Counted from the stretch's first letter, positions 35,531 through 47,215 are shown. The stretch: DNA of 64,000 bases from Tragulus kanchil (GCA_022376925.1 JAIOJX010000001.1:2699501-2763500); one strand, 5' to 3'. Translations and numbers: made by a program. The notes: generated by a model from the sequence alone, not told the origin.

Positions 35531-35944
35531 GTGAAGTTTCTCAGTCGTGTCTGACTCTTTGCAACCCATGGACGAGCCATGGAATTCTCCAGGCAAGAAT
35601 ATTGGAGTAGTTAGCCTTTTCCTTCTCCAGGGGATTTTCCCAACCAGGGGATTGGACTCAGGTCTCCCACATTGCAGGCAGATTCTTTATCATCTGAGCC
35701 ACCAGGGAAACCCAACAATCCTGGAGAGAATGCCTATTCCTTCCCCAAGGGATCTTCCTGACCCATGAATTGAACTGGGGTCTCCTACATTGCAGGCAAA
35801 TTCTTTTTTTTTTTTAAACCTTTATTTTGCTTTTAACTTTTACAGAGTTTTGTTGTTTACAGATATGTATGTTCCCAGATTAGTCATATGTATATCTCCC
35901 CTTCCCCCCCATCTGCAGGCAAATTCTTGACCAGCTGAGCTACA
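35531..35944 (-). mobile_element. Bov-tA SINE plus a second partial unit
   Basis: First unit 35,531-35,714 (gaagtttctcagtcgtgtct to gagccaccagggaaaccc). A second, partial unit 35,715-35,944 repeats only the tRNA-side half (atcttcctgacccatgaatt) and is itself split by a 108-bp L1 insertion. Head-to-tail arrangement. Confidence 0.9.
35791..35928 (-). mobile_element. Tiny L1 3' end (108 bp) with perfect 15-bp target-site duplication
   Basis: The insert is 35,806-35,913; tgcaggcaaattctt occurs at 35,791-35,805 and 35,914-35,928. The insert matches the extreme 3' end of the L1 at 1366-1465 and 48,090-48,190 (acagagttttgttgtttaca). It is an extreme 5' truncation inside a Bov-tA. Confidence 0.93.
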
Positions 35945-36237
35945 AGTTCACAGTAAAATTGAGTAGAGGAGGTACTGAGATTTCCCATATACATTCTGCT
36001 CCCAGTTATGTATAGCCTCTCATGGTATCAACATGCCTCACTAGAGGGGAGCATTTGTTACAGTTGATGAGCCTACATTAATATATAATCATCATCCAAA
36101 GTCTATTGTTTACATTAGGGTTCATTCTTGGTGCAGTATATTCTGTGGACAAATGTATAACACGGGTAAGCCCCCTACATACAAATGAGCTCCATTCTTC
36201 GAACACTGTGTTCGTAGGTCTAATTTGTTTGTAAGTC

Positions 36238-36283
36238 CAAAAAAGTTGGACACAACTTAGTGACTGAACAACAACAACAAACC
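36238..36283 (+). mobile_element. Bov-tA/BovB tail fragment of ~40 bp
   Basis: gttggacacaacttagtgac then tgaacaacaacaacaaa is the last ~40 bp of a Bov-tA or BovB element inserted in the Tigger; the Tigger phrase aagtccaa(c)aaa appears on both sides, consistent with a target-site duplication. Confidence 0.8.
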
Positions 36284-36351
36284 AACAAAGTTAGTGTAGG
36301 TACCCAACTAACACAATGGGCTATGGAGTACTGTATTGTATAGGGTGTAGT

Positions 36352-36583
36352 ACTTTTCATGTAAGAAAAAAGTGAAAAATCGCTCAGTCATGTATTACTC
36401 TTTGTGACCCCAAGGACTACCACCCACCAAACTCCTCTGTCCATGGAATTCTCCAGGCATAAATACTGCAGTCCATAGCCATTCCCTTCTGCAGTGTATT
36501 TTTCTGACCCAGGGATTGAACCTGGGTCTCCTGCATTGCACCTTTACCACCTAAGCCAGCAGGGAAGCCCACTTTTCACATAA
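36352..36583 (-). mobile_element. Bov-tA SINE, minus strand
   Basis: Body 36,371-36,570 ending gccagcagggaagccc. Flanked by imperfect duplication acttttcatgtaa (36,352) and acttttcacataa (36,571). Inserted in the Tigger. Confidence 0.92.
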
Positions 36584-36585
36584 AT

Positions 36586-36803
36586 AATACATTAAAAAAG
36601 GGCTTCCCTGCTGGCTCAGTGGTAAAGAATCTGCCTGCCAATGCAGGAAACAGAGATTCAATCCTGTCTCAGGAAGATGCCCTGGAAAAGGAAATGGCAA
36701 CCGACTCCAGTATTCTTGTCTGGGAAATCGCATGGACAGAGGGGCCTGGTGGGCTGTAGTGACATAGTGACTAAACAACAGCAATAAAAACAATACATTA
36801 AAA
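36586..36803 (+). mobile_element. Bov-tA SINE, plus strand, perfect 12-bp duplication
   Basis: Body about 36,598-36,791; aatacattaaaa occurs at 36,586-36,597 and 36,792-36,803. Inserted in the Tigger only 30 bp from the minus-strand copy, so the two can form a long imperfect hairpin. Confidence 0.93.
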
Positions 36804-36906
36804 GTGCAAAAAATAAAGAAAGCATTTGTTTAGTTTTCTGCACAGTACCTTGAAAAGTACAGTGGTATAGTGCAGCAGCTGGCATCCAGGGACTGGCATC
36901 TAGTGA

Positions 36907-39184
36907 ACTGGCAAGAAGAATTACTGACTGGAGTGGGGAGGCGAGATAGGGGATGGTAGAGCTGAAGGATCCTCAGCAGTAGGAGATGGAGGGCAAGCTA
37001 CAATTTCACTCAAACCTGACCTGAAAATTTAAGACTTGAAGGTTTGTATGTAGGGGACTTGTAGCATGTACATACATGATCGTACAGAATAGTTTCACTG
37101 CCCTAAAAATCCTTTGTCTCTGTCTATTCATCCCTTCTTCCCCATATCTCCTGCCAACTACTGATCTTTGTAATGTCTATATAGTGTTGCCACTTCTAGA
37201 TTGTCAATAGTTGGTATAATACAGTATATACCCTTTTCAGATTTCCGTCTTCCACTTAGTAATATGTATTGAAGTTTCTTCCATGTCTTCTCATGGCTCA
37301 ATAGCCCATTTCTTTTCAGTGCTGAAGAATATTCCATCAGCTGAATATACCATAGTTTATTTATCTCTTTACCAACTGAGGGACATGTTGGTTGTTTCCA
37401 GGTTTTGGAAATTATGAATAAAGTGGTTATAAACATCTGTGTGTAATTTTTTGTGTGGAAATACGTTTTCAGTTCCTTTGGGTAGATAACAAGGAGGATA
37501 CATGATAGGAATATGTTTAGTTTTGTAAGAACTCTCCAAACTGCCTTCCAAAGTGGTCATACCCTTGTGCATCCCCATCAGAAATGAGTGACAATTCCTG
37601 TGCTCTATGTCCTCACCAGCATTTGGTGCTGTCAGTTTTCTGAATTTTGGCCATTCGGATAGTTATGTAGTTATTCTAGTAATTTTTTATTGCATGACAT
37701 GCATAACATATAGAAAAACCGTAGTATTTTTAGATACACTAGAGAAACTTCCAACTTTCTCCTTTTAGGCAGATAAGGTAAGGGTATACTTTTCTCAATC
37801 TAATTAGATATTGAGCTGAGCTAGGGTTGCAGTGCAGCCTTAGTAAAACAGGCTACTGTGGTTTGCTCTTCCTCTGTAGGATGTAAAACATTGATGGACT
37901 TGTATCTTTTAATGCCTGAAAGACTTTGAAAATAAAGATCTGTCATTTACAGTTTGCAGCCTTCTATAACTTCAAATTCTAGCACGTCTGTTTCCTAAGA
38001 ACTGGGTGGTTGCTGGAGGTTTCACTTCACCTTTAGAAGTCCAGGGACTGGCAAGAAGAAAATTACTGACTGGAGTGGGGAGGCGAGATAGGGGATGGTA
38101 GAGCTGAAGGATCCTCAGCAGTAGGAGATGGAGGGCAAGCTACAATTTCACTCAAACCTGACCTGAAAATTTAAGACTTGAAGGTTTGTATGTAGGGGAC
38201 TTGTAGCATGTACATACATGATCGTACAGAATAGTTTCACTGCCCTAAAAATCCTTTGTCTCTGTCTATTCATCCCTTCTTCCCCATATCTCCTGCCAAC
38301 TACTGATCTTTGTAATGTCTATATAGTGTTGCCACTTCTAGATTGTCAATAGTTGGTATAATACAGTATATACCCTTTTCAGATTTCCGTCTTCCACTTA
38401 GTAATATGTATTGAAGTTTCTTCCATGTCTTCTCATGGCTCAATAGCCCATTTCTTTTCAGTGCTGAAGAATATTCCATCAGCTGAATATACCATAGTTT
38501 ATTTATCTCTTTACCAACTGAGGGACATGTTGGTTGTTTCCAGGTTTTGGAAATTATGAATAAAGTGGTTATAAACATCTGTGTGTAATTTTTTGTGTGG
38601 AAATACGTTTTCAGTTCCTTTGGGTAGATAACAAGGAGGATACATGATAGGAATATGTTTAGTTTTGTAAGAACTCTCCAAACTGCCTTCCAAAGTGGTC
38701 ATACCCTTGTGCATCCCCATCAGAAATGAGTGACAATTCCTGTGCTCTATGTCCTCACCAGCATTTGGTGCTGTCAGTTTTCTGAATTTTGGCCATTCGG
38801 ATAGTTATGTAGTTATTCTAGTAATTTTTTATTGCATGACATGCATAACATATAGAAAAACCGTAGTATTTTTAGATACACTAGAGAAACTTCCAACTTT
38901 CTCCTTTTAGGCAGATAAGGTAAGGGTATACTTTTCTCAATCTAATTAGATATTGAGCTGAGCTAGGGTTGCAGTGCAGCCTTAGTAAAACAGGCTACTG
39001 TGGTTTGCTCTTCCTCTGTAGGATGTAAAACATTGATGGACTTGTATCTTTTAATGCCTGAAAGACTTTGAAAATAAAGATCTGTCATTTACAGTTTGCA
39101 GCCTTCTATAACTTCAAATTCTAGCACGTCTGTTTCCTAAGAACTGGGTGGTTGCTGGAGGTTTCACTTCACCTTTTAGAAGTA
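36907..39184. repeat. Tandem duplication D11 (unit ~1.14 kb)
   Basis: Copy 1 about 36,907-38,040, copy 2 about 38,047-39,184, offset 1,140-1,142. The join falls at ccagggactgg, a phrase also present just upstream of copy 1 at 36,886. Confidence 0.96.
37745..38040. other. Unclassified sequence (copy at 38,887-39,180)
   Basis: Nothing recognised. Ends at the D11 junction. Confidence 0.4.
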
Positions 39185-39515
39185 TTTGACCTAGCTCGCT
39201 GTATTTTTGTGCAATACCAAAAATCAGCAAATGTCTGAAAGGGTAAATCTGCTGAGCGTCTGTCTCATCAACCTCTCAGTTTTTCAACCAGTCCTGTCAA
39301 ACTACTGAAACTTTGTTGGTTTTTCTTTCTCTCAGTAGAGGCTTTTTTTCTAGGTTAGCCTGATCCAGAGCCTGTTATTAGAATTGGTACATATTTCAGA
39401 GGGAAAAAACAATTGGAGTTGTCAATTCAGATGGAAAAGTATTCCCTTCCTTGAATTGTCATTTAATCCTTGTTGTTTCCATTATTATTAGGTACCTTTA
39501 AAATGATTACTTTTG

Positions 39516-39850
39516 TATTCTACTGAAATAAGTGAAATAAGTCAAAGAAAGACAAATACTAGATGATTTCACTCACATGTGGAATCTAAAACAAATAAGC
39601 AAACAAAAAGATGATCAAATAAAGCAAAAACTAACTCATAGATAAAGAGAGCAGATAGGTGATTGTTAGAAAGGAGGGTCTGGGGGCTGTGCCAAATGGG
39701 CAAGGGGGTCAATTGTATGTTGCGGAATACTAGGTAGACTTTTGGGGGTGACCACTTTGTAGAGTTTATAGATATCAAATTAAAATGTGATATATATGGA
39801 ATTTACACCATGTAATATACCAATTTTATCTCAAGAAAAAAATAAAATTT
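39516..39850 (+). mobile_element. Old L1 3' end, plus strand
   Basis: aagtgaaataagtcaaagaa then tgatttcactcacatgtgga and a 3' UTR ending ctcaagaaaaaaataaaa: the typical end of an old mammalian L1. Confidence 0.85.
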
Positions 39851-39874
39851 CCAGTTTTTTCTACTTGTAAAAGA

Positions 39875-41655
39875 TTGTCATATCTCATGACCTTCTATTC
39901 AGAAGCAATCCAAACAGATATTCTTGATGCTGTTACGACTGGGATTTTTAGTGACTTAAACCTTTTTTGTTTATTTAAGAAAATTGATTTTGGTATGTTA
40001 CTTTTGTATCCAATAATTTTACTGAAGTCCTTACTTAAATGTAATAGCTTATTCATATATGTTTGGATTTTTTCATGTAATTAATAATATAATCTGTGAA
40101 TAAGAACAATTTTATACTTTTCCTATGTTTCTGCTTTTATATTTTGTCGTATTCTTAGTACACTGAACTCACAATTACTTCCACTATAATGCTAAACAGT
40201 AGTGATAATTGTAGCCATCTTTTTATATTTCTAATCTCAAAGAAAAGTATTTTAATATGCTATAAATAAGTGTGATGTTTCAGTAAGTATGTTTCTGGAT
40301 ACATTGTATCATATTCAGGAAGTTCTCTTATATTCATTGCTTGCTATTTTTTAGGGGAAATAATGGATATCTAATTTTATCAACTGCCTTTTTTCACATG
40401 TCTGTTTGCATAATTAAAATACTGTTCTCTGTAATGTTAATGTGGTGAATTACATTTAAATTTATTTAACCAGAATTGCATTTCTGGGATAAGCCCAACT
40501 AGGCCATGATGTATTACAGTTTGTATATTGTTGGATATGATTTATGAACATTTTTAGGGATGTTTTCATTCATGACCATGAATCAGAATGGCCTGTAATT
40601 TTGTTTGCTCATTCAGTCCTTGTCAGGTTTGATCTCAAGGTTATGTGAGCCTCACAAAATGATTTTGGGAATGTTGCACTGTTATCTATTCTATAGGACA
40701 GTTTTTATGACTGTAGTTACTTCTTTCTAAATAATTGGTAGAAATAGCAGCAAAGTCATTTTGGCCTAGATTTCTCTGAGGAAGAATTTTGGTTTTGCAT
40801 TTTCTTCATAGTTGCAGCAATATTTAGGTGATCCTTTTGGTTTTGTCTTCTACAGTGCTTTCCTGTAATATGCATATAGTGAAAATCACACACCTTTTAT
40901 AAACAAAAAGATGAATTTTGCCAAAAAGATACATTCATGTAACTATCACCTAGACTGAGATAAGGAACATTCTATGATCCCTGGAAATTTCCTTGTGCCC
41001 CCACCAGTTACTGTCTCCATATCTAAATGACTATTTTAACTTTTCTTATTGTAGATTAGTTGTACCTATTTCTGCACTTCAAATAAATACAATAATCCAC
41101 TGTGTACTCTTCTTTTATCTCACGTCTTTGCACAGCATCATGTTTTTGAGATTATGCAGGCTGTTGTATTTATCAATAGTTTGTCTTTTTAAATACTGAC
41201 TAGAACCCCAGTGTATGAGTGTACCACAGTTTGTTTATCTGGTTATTGCAATGGACTTTGCTTTCCCCCCATTTTTTTAGCTATTATGAATAAAGATGCT
41301 ATGAATTGTCTTGTATAACTTTTTTGTGAACATATGATTTCCTTTCTATTGGTTATATACCTTTGAGTAGAATTGCTTGATTGTAGTATAGTTGCATGTT
41401 AATTCTATGAGAAACTGACAAACAGTTTCTTAAAGTGGTTCCATGTGTGAGAGTTTTATTTCACATTCTTGACAACAGTGAATACAGATTAATCTTTTAT
41501 CTATTCTAGTGAATTTGTAGTGATACGTGACATAGTGTTCATTTGACTTTCCATAATGACTAATAATGCAACTTTTTCAGCACCCATTGGTCATCTGTAT
41601 GTCTTTGTGGATCTTCTTTTGTGCAGTGTCTGCTGAAGTATTTTGCTGTTTTTCT
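39875..41655 (-). mobile_element. Old L1, minus strand (ORF2 and 3' UTR pieces)
   Basis: 39,970-40,790 reads as decayed ORF2 in reverse (for example ttgtatccaataattttactg and ggcctgtaattttgtttgc). 40,850-41,640 is a 3'-UTR-type segment (catgtaactatcacctagac; attatgaataaagatgctat). Probably two separate L1 copies. Confidence 0.75.
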
Positions 41656-41659
41656 TAAT

Positions 41660-42387
41660 TATAAACCACTTTAAACTCTAGTATAAATGCTAAAAATATC
41701 ACAAATAAAGATAACTGCAGTAATTGTTTAATAGATGTGCAATGTCAAAAATGTAAATTGTGACATCAATAATATAAAATCTGTGTGGTAGATAAAAAGG
41801 CTGGAGTTTTATAAGCAAGAAAAGTTAAGTTAGTTGTTATTGGATTAAGACAGACTATTATAACCATAATCCATTTTATATAAGCCTCATGGTAACCACA
41901 AAATGAAAATCCACAGAAGATACACAAGAGATAAAGAGAAAGGAATCAAAGCATACCACTACATAAATCAGCAAGTCATAAAGAAAGATAGTTAGAGATG
42001 AAGAATGGAATAACGGAACTAGCCAGAAATCCATTATGAAGGTGGCAGTATTAAGATCTTACATATCAATAATTACTTTAAACACAAATGGGCTAAATTC
42101 TCAAGTCAAGGACACAGAGTTACTGAATGGAAAAAAATTCCAAGACTCAACTCTATACCACCTATAAGAGATTCACTTAAGCATTAAGGATACATACAGG
42201 CTCAAAGTGAAAGGACAGAAACAGATAGGTAGTCATGGAAATAGTAACCAAAAGAGAGCAGCAGTGGCTATATTTATCAGATAAAATAGACTTTCTGACA
42301 AAATTGGTCACAAAAGACAAAAGTCACTATATAGTGATGAAAAGGTATATTCATGAAAAGGATATAACAGTTATAAGTGTATATGTA
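41660..42387 (+). mobile_element. Old L1 ORF2 5' part, plus strand
   Basis: Decayed endonuclease-side ORF2 text (cacaaatgggctaaattctc, caaaagagagcagcagtggc, gatataacagttataagtgt). The L1 text continues after the Tigger insertion at 43,359 as a perfect join. Confidence 0.8.
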
Positions 42388-43356
42388 CAGTAAGTCTGTA
42401 TATATGAATATTCATGTTGCAAACTTTCAAAGATGCAAGCATGTTTGGATGTCCAGTTACATAAATTAGTTCATGTGTCTGGCATACATTGTCATGTGTG
42501 TGCATCCTCTACAAGTGGTTGTGCTTTTGTGTAATTTGGTGTACAGTCCTGTATAGGGTACAGTAGTACAGTAGCTTTATTTCAAGCCCAGAATGACTGG
42601 AAGCAAGTGTAAAAGCAGCAGTGATGTAGCTGGTACCACTGAGAAGAGCTAAGCAATAATGATGGAATTGGAGGCACAGGGAAAGGACAAAGAGAGAGAA
42701 GTGGAAGAAGAGGTAACTGAAAAACTGAAGAGATTCACGACATAGGAAATAGCAAGGAATTTTCTTCATTTGAGGAAGCACTGCTAGTTTTTGAGGCATA
42801 AGGCCTGAGCATTGAATGGTGTATGAAGCTTGCAGCAGCCATTCAGAATGCAATCCGGTGCAAATTTCAGAATGCAAAAAAGAGCTACTAGCTAGACATC
42901 ACTGGATCATTCTTTCAAGAGGGTAGACAAAATTTAATCCAGCAAGGAACCAGAACCTGTGCCATCAATGTTAAGCAGGAGTGAAATGACCACTTGCCCT
43001 CCATCTCCTATTGTTGATGACCCTTCAGCTCTACTGTCTCCCATCTCTTCTTCCTCCTCCAGTTGGTAGCTATTCTTGCTTCTTCACTTGATGCTAGCCC
43101 CTGTATGACAGCTGTTATACTGTACTACTGTACTTTTTAAGGTACTATAGTGTAAGATTAAAAACATTTTCTTTATTTTTTTGTATTATTTTATGTTCTA
43201 TTTGTGTGAAAAATATTATAAACCTATTACAGTATAGGATTCTATAGCCGATTATGTTAGTTGGGTACTTAGGCTAACTATGTTGGACTTATGAACAAAT
43301 TTGTCTTATGAACATGCTTTCAGAATGGAACTCATTTGTATGTAGGGGACTCACTG
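42388..43356 (-). mobile_element. Tigger-type DNA transposon with TA target duplication
   Basis: Starts cagtaagtctgta and ends ggactcactg, flanked by TA at 42,386-42,387 and 43,357-43,358, inside an L1 ORF2 that reads continuously across the site. Internal plus-strand text gives degenerate transposase remnants (KLKRFTT, then LAAAIQNAIRC) like the DNA-binding region of pogo/Tigger transposases, broken by stops. Right end cttatgaacaaatttgt-type text matches the element at 36,161. About 970 bp, non-functional. Confidence 0.82.
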
Positions 43357-43358
43357 TA

Positions 43359-44685
43359 CCAAACATTGGAGTGCTTAAATATTTAAAACAAATATTAACA
43401 GAACCAAAGGTATAAATAGCAAGAATATAACAGGACTTCAATATGCCACTTTCAACATTGAACAGATCATCCTGACAGAAAATCAATAAGGAAATAGCAG
43501 ACATGAATTATACTATAGAACAAATGAACCTAACAAACATATCTAGAATATTGCACCCAACAGCAGCAGAATGTTCATTCTTTTCAAGTGCCTATGGAAC
43601 ATTCTCCAATATAGAGCATATGATACACTACAAAGCAAGTCTCAACAAATTTAAGATGACTGTTTATGGCCACAATAGTACAAAATTGGAAATCAATAAT
43701 AGCAAGAAAACTGGAAAGCTGACAAATGCAGGGAAAATTAACAATGCAATTTTGAAAAGCCAATAGGTCAAAGAAGAAATCAAGAGGAAAACCAGAAAGC
43801 ATCTAAAGACAAAAGAAAATTGCAACACAACATACCAAAACATATAGGGATGTAGCAAAGGCAGTTGTAAGAGGAAAAGTTTGTAGTGATAAACACCTAC
43901 ATTAAGAAAAAGAGATATCAAATAGATAACCTAATTGTACACTTCAAAGAACTAGAAAAAGAACAAACTAACCATAAAGGAGGATATATAAAAAGGATAT
44001 AAAAATTAGATCAGAGATAAAAACAATGAAAACTAGAAAAACAATAGAAAAAGATGATGAAAACCAAGAGTTAGTTTTTTGAAAAGATAAACAACATTGA
44101 CAAATATTTATCTAGATTAAATAGCGGGGTGAGGAAACTCAAACACAATCAGAAATGAAAAAGGAGATAGTAAACATTATGACTGATACTACAAAAATAC
44201 AAAGGACTACACAAATATATTGCTATTAATAATTAGATAACAACAAATTCAGTAACATGACAGAAATGGATAAATTCCTAGAAATATACAGCCTACTAAG
44301 ACTGACTCATGAAGAAACAAAATCTGAATAGAAAAATCATAAGTAGGAGACTGAAAAATTAATTCACTGAATTCTAACAAATATGTAAAGAAGGATTAAG
44401 GCCAATCCTTCTAAAATTCTTCTAAAAAACTGAAGAGGAAGGAACACACCAAAGTTATTTTTAGGCCAGTAATACCATGATACCACTGGCAGAAAAGTAG
44501 ACTTCAAGAAAAGCAAACTATAGACTGATATCTGTGATGAATATAAATGCAAATATTCCAACAAAACACTAACAAGCTGAATTCAGCAGCACGTGAAAAG
44601 GATCATACACCATGACCAAGTTGGACTTATCCCTGGGAGGCAATGGTGACTCAATATATGTGAATCAATAAATGTGATATACATC
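43359..44685 (+). mobile_element. Old L1 ORF2, plus strand, after the Tigger
   Basis: Continues the L1 of 41,660: ccaaacattggagtgcttaa, ttcaatatgccactttcaac, aatattgcacccaacagcag, then the segment ending tgaccaagttggacttatcc. An 87-residue frame (43,503-43,766) is a piece of this ORF2. Decayed. Confidence 0.85.
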
Positions 44686-44711
44686 ATGATCAAGTTGGGT
44701 TCATCCCAGGC

Positions 44712-46092
44712 ATGCAAGGATTCTTCAATATTTGCCAATCAATCAATGTGATACACCATATCAACAAATTGAGAGACAAAAATCACATGATCATCTCAAT
44801 AGATGCAGAAAAAGCCTTTGACAAAGTACAACATCCATTTATGATAAAAACTCTTCAAAAAATGGGCATAGAAGGAACCTATCTCAACATAGTGAAAGCC
44901 ATCTATGAGAAGCCCACAGCGAACATTATTGTTAATGGTGAAAAACTCAAAGCATTTCCTCTAAGATCAGGAACAAGACCAGGGTGTTCACTTTCACCAC
45001 TCTTATTCAACATAGTCCTGGAAGTTCTAGCAACAGCAACAAGAGAAGAGAAGGAAATCAAAGGAATCCAGATTGGAAAGGAAGAAGTCAAACTATCTCT
45101 TTTTGCAGATGACATGATACTATACATAGAAAATCCCAAAGATACCATTACAAAACTACTAGAGTTAATCAGCGAATTCAGCAAAGTCGCAGGATACAAA
45201 ATCAACACACAGAAATCACTGGCATTCCTATACACAAACAATGAAAAATCAGAAAATGAAATCAAAGAGGCAATCTCCTTCACCGTCACAACCAAAAAGA
45301 ATCAAATATCTAGGAATAAACCTACCCAAAGAAACAAAAGAACTGTACACAGAAAATTTCAAGACACTCATGAGAGACATTAAAGAAGACTTAAACAGAT
45401 GGAGGCATATTCCATGTTCCTGGGTAGGAAGAATCAATATTGTGAAAATGACCATACTACCAAATGTCATCTATAGATTCAATGCAATCCCTAGCAAACT
45501 ACCAATGACATTCTTCACAGAACTAGACCAAAGAATAAAACGGTTCATATGGAAACACAAAAGACCTCGAATAGCCAAAGCAATCCTGAGGACGAAGAAT
45601 GGAGCTGGAGGGATCAGCCTCCCCAACTTCAGACTCTACTACAAAGCAACAGTCATCAAGACAGTATGGTACTGGCACAAAAAGAGAAATATTGACCAAC
45701 GGAACAAGATAGAGAACCCAGAGATAAACCCACACACCTATGGGTACCTTATTTTTGACAAAGGAGGCGAACATGTAAAAGGGGACAAAGACAGCCTCTT
45801 CGGCAAGTGGTGCTGGGAAAATTGGACAGCTACATGCAAAAAAATGAAGTTGGAACATTCCCTGACACCATGCACAAAGATCAACTCAAAATGGATTAAA
45901 GACCTAAATGTAAGACCAGAAACCATCAAACTCTTAGAGGAGAATATAGGCAAAACCCTCAAGGACATCAATCAAAGCAAGATCTTCTCTGACCCACCTA
46001 CTAGAATAGCAGAACTCAAAAGACAAATGAACATGTGGGACCTCATGAAACTTAAAAGCTTTTGTACAGCAAAAGCAATTGCAAAAAAGTGA
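44712..46092 (+). pseudogene. L1 ORF2 reverse-transcriptase segment (frameshifted)
   Basis: 44,712-45,383 reads from [20 protein letters not shown] through [40 protein letters not shown] to the catalytic [14 protein letters not shown] (the YXDD-type box as FADD). A single-base indel near 45,294 moves the reading to the frame of 45,241-46,092, which continues with [40 protein letters not shown] and [20 protein letters not shown] to KAIAKK-stop. The frame is otherwise little decayed. L1 RT copies RNA at the chromosomal nick; this copy lacks the endonuclease and is split, so inactive. Confidence 0.93.
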
Positions 46093-47215
46093 ACAGACAG
46101 CCCACAGAATGAAACAACAGGAATTAATCTAAAACCAAAAAGGAAAGATAGTCAAACTATCTCTTTTTGCAGATGACATGATACTATACATAGAAAATCC
46201 CAAAGATACCATTACAAAACTACTAGAGTTAATCAGCGAATTCAGCAAAGTCGCAGGATACAAAATCAACACACAGAAATCACTGGCATTCCTATACACA
46301 AACAATGAAAAATCAGAAAATGAAATCAAAGAGGCAATCTCCTTCACCGTCACAACCAAAAAGAATCAAATATCTAGGAATAAACCTACCCAAAGAAACA
46401 AAAGAACTGTACACAGAAAATTTCAAGACACTCATGAGAGACATTAAAGAAGACTTAAACAGATGGAGGCATATTCCATGTTCCTGGGTAGGAAGAATCA
46501 ATATTGTGAAAATGACCATACTACCAAATGTCATCTATAGATTCAATGCAATCCCTAGCAAACTACCAATGACATTCTTCACAGAACTAGACCAAAGAAT
46601 AAAACGGTTCATATGGAAACACAAAAGACCTCGAATAGCCAAAGCAATCCTGAGGACGAAGAATGGAGCTGGAGGGATCAGCCTCCCCAACTTCAGACTC
46701 TACTACAAAGCAACAGTCATCAAGACAGTATGGTACTGGCACAAAAAGAGAAATATTGACCAACGGAACAAGATAGAGAACCCAGAGATAAACCCACACA
46801 CCTATGGGTACCTTATTTTTGACAAAGGAGGCGAACATGTAAAATGGGACAAAGACAGCCTCTTCGGCAAGTGGTGCTGGGAAAATTGGACAGCTACATG
46901 CAAAAAAATGAAGTTGGAACATTCCCTGACACCATGCACAAAGATCAACTCAAAATGGATTAAAGACCTAAATGTAAGACCAGAAACCATCAAACTCTTA
47001 GAGGAGAATATAGGCAAAACCCTCAAGGACATCAATCAAAGCAAGATCTTCTCTGACCCACCTACTAGAATAGCAGAACTCAAAAGACAAATGAACATGT
47101 GGGACCTCATGAAACTTAAAAGCTTTTGTACAGCAAAAGCAATTGCAAAAAAGTGAACAGACAGCCCACAGAATGGGAGAAAATCACAGCGAATGAAACA
47201 ACAGACAAAGAATTA
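45086..47215. repeat. Tandem duplication D12 (unit 1.06 kb) inside L1 ORF2
   Basis: Copy 1 45,086 to about 46,130, copy 2 46,150 to about 47,200, offset 1,064. The same frameshift occurs in both. I noticed one substitution between copies: ggggac at 45,781 against tgggac at 46,845 (glycine against tryptophan). The end of copy 1 (46,108-46,149) is a deleted and rearranged version of 47,172-47,225. Confidence 0.96.
46150..47156 (+). pseudogene. L1 ORF2 segment, second copy within D12
   Basis: Repeats the region from the FADD box (46,178 onward) to KAIAKK-stop with the same one-base frameshift. Tryptophan at the KWDKD position agrees better with typical L1 ORF2 than the glycine of copy 1. Confidence 0.92.

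Larger units (their letters stand above)
36161..37063 (+). mobile_element. Tigger-type DNA transposon remnant carrying SINEs
   Basis: Left end aagccccctacatacaaatg is the reverse complement of the right end atttgtatgtaggggactt-like sequence at 37,043, a terminal inverted repeat shared with the element at 42,388-43,356 in the opposite sense. It lies at a TA site in an L1 3' UTR. Internal text (gttagtgtaggtacccaacta, cagtaccttgaaaagtacag, tggtagagctgaaggatcct) matches that element in reverse. The transposase is not intact. Its right end recurs at 38,041-38,205 because of D11. Confidence 0.8.
35500..37740 (-). mobile_element. Old L1 3' UTR and ORF2 end, host of a multi-layer insertion nest
   Basis: Minus-strand L1M sequence in three blocks: up to 35,530 (ttattttagagcagtttta), 35,945-36,160 (gttcacagtaaaattgagta ... 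tctgtggacaaatgtata) and 37,064-37,740 (cagaatagtttcactgccct ... ttggccattcggatagttat). Joined, they form one continuous L1 3' region. It is interrupted by Bov-tA units with a nested L1 tail, and by a Tigger element that itself holds two Bov-tA copies and a Bov tail. Confidence 0.85.

Noticed and set aside
42509..42877. 122-residue minus-strand frame
   Set aside because: Antisense to the transposase remnant of a Tigger element; no independent support.
45086..47156. L1 ORF2 with a duplicated catalytic domain as a new enzyme architecture
   Set aside because: Shared frameshift, near identity and garbled join show assembly duplication D12.
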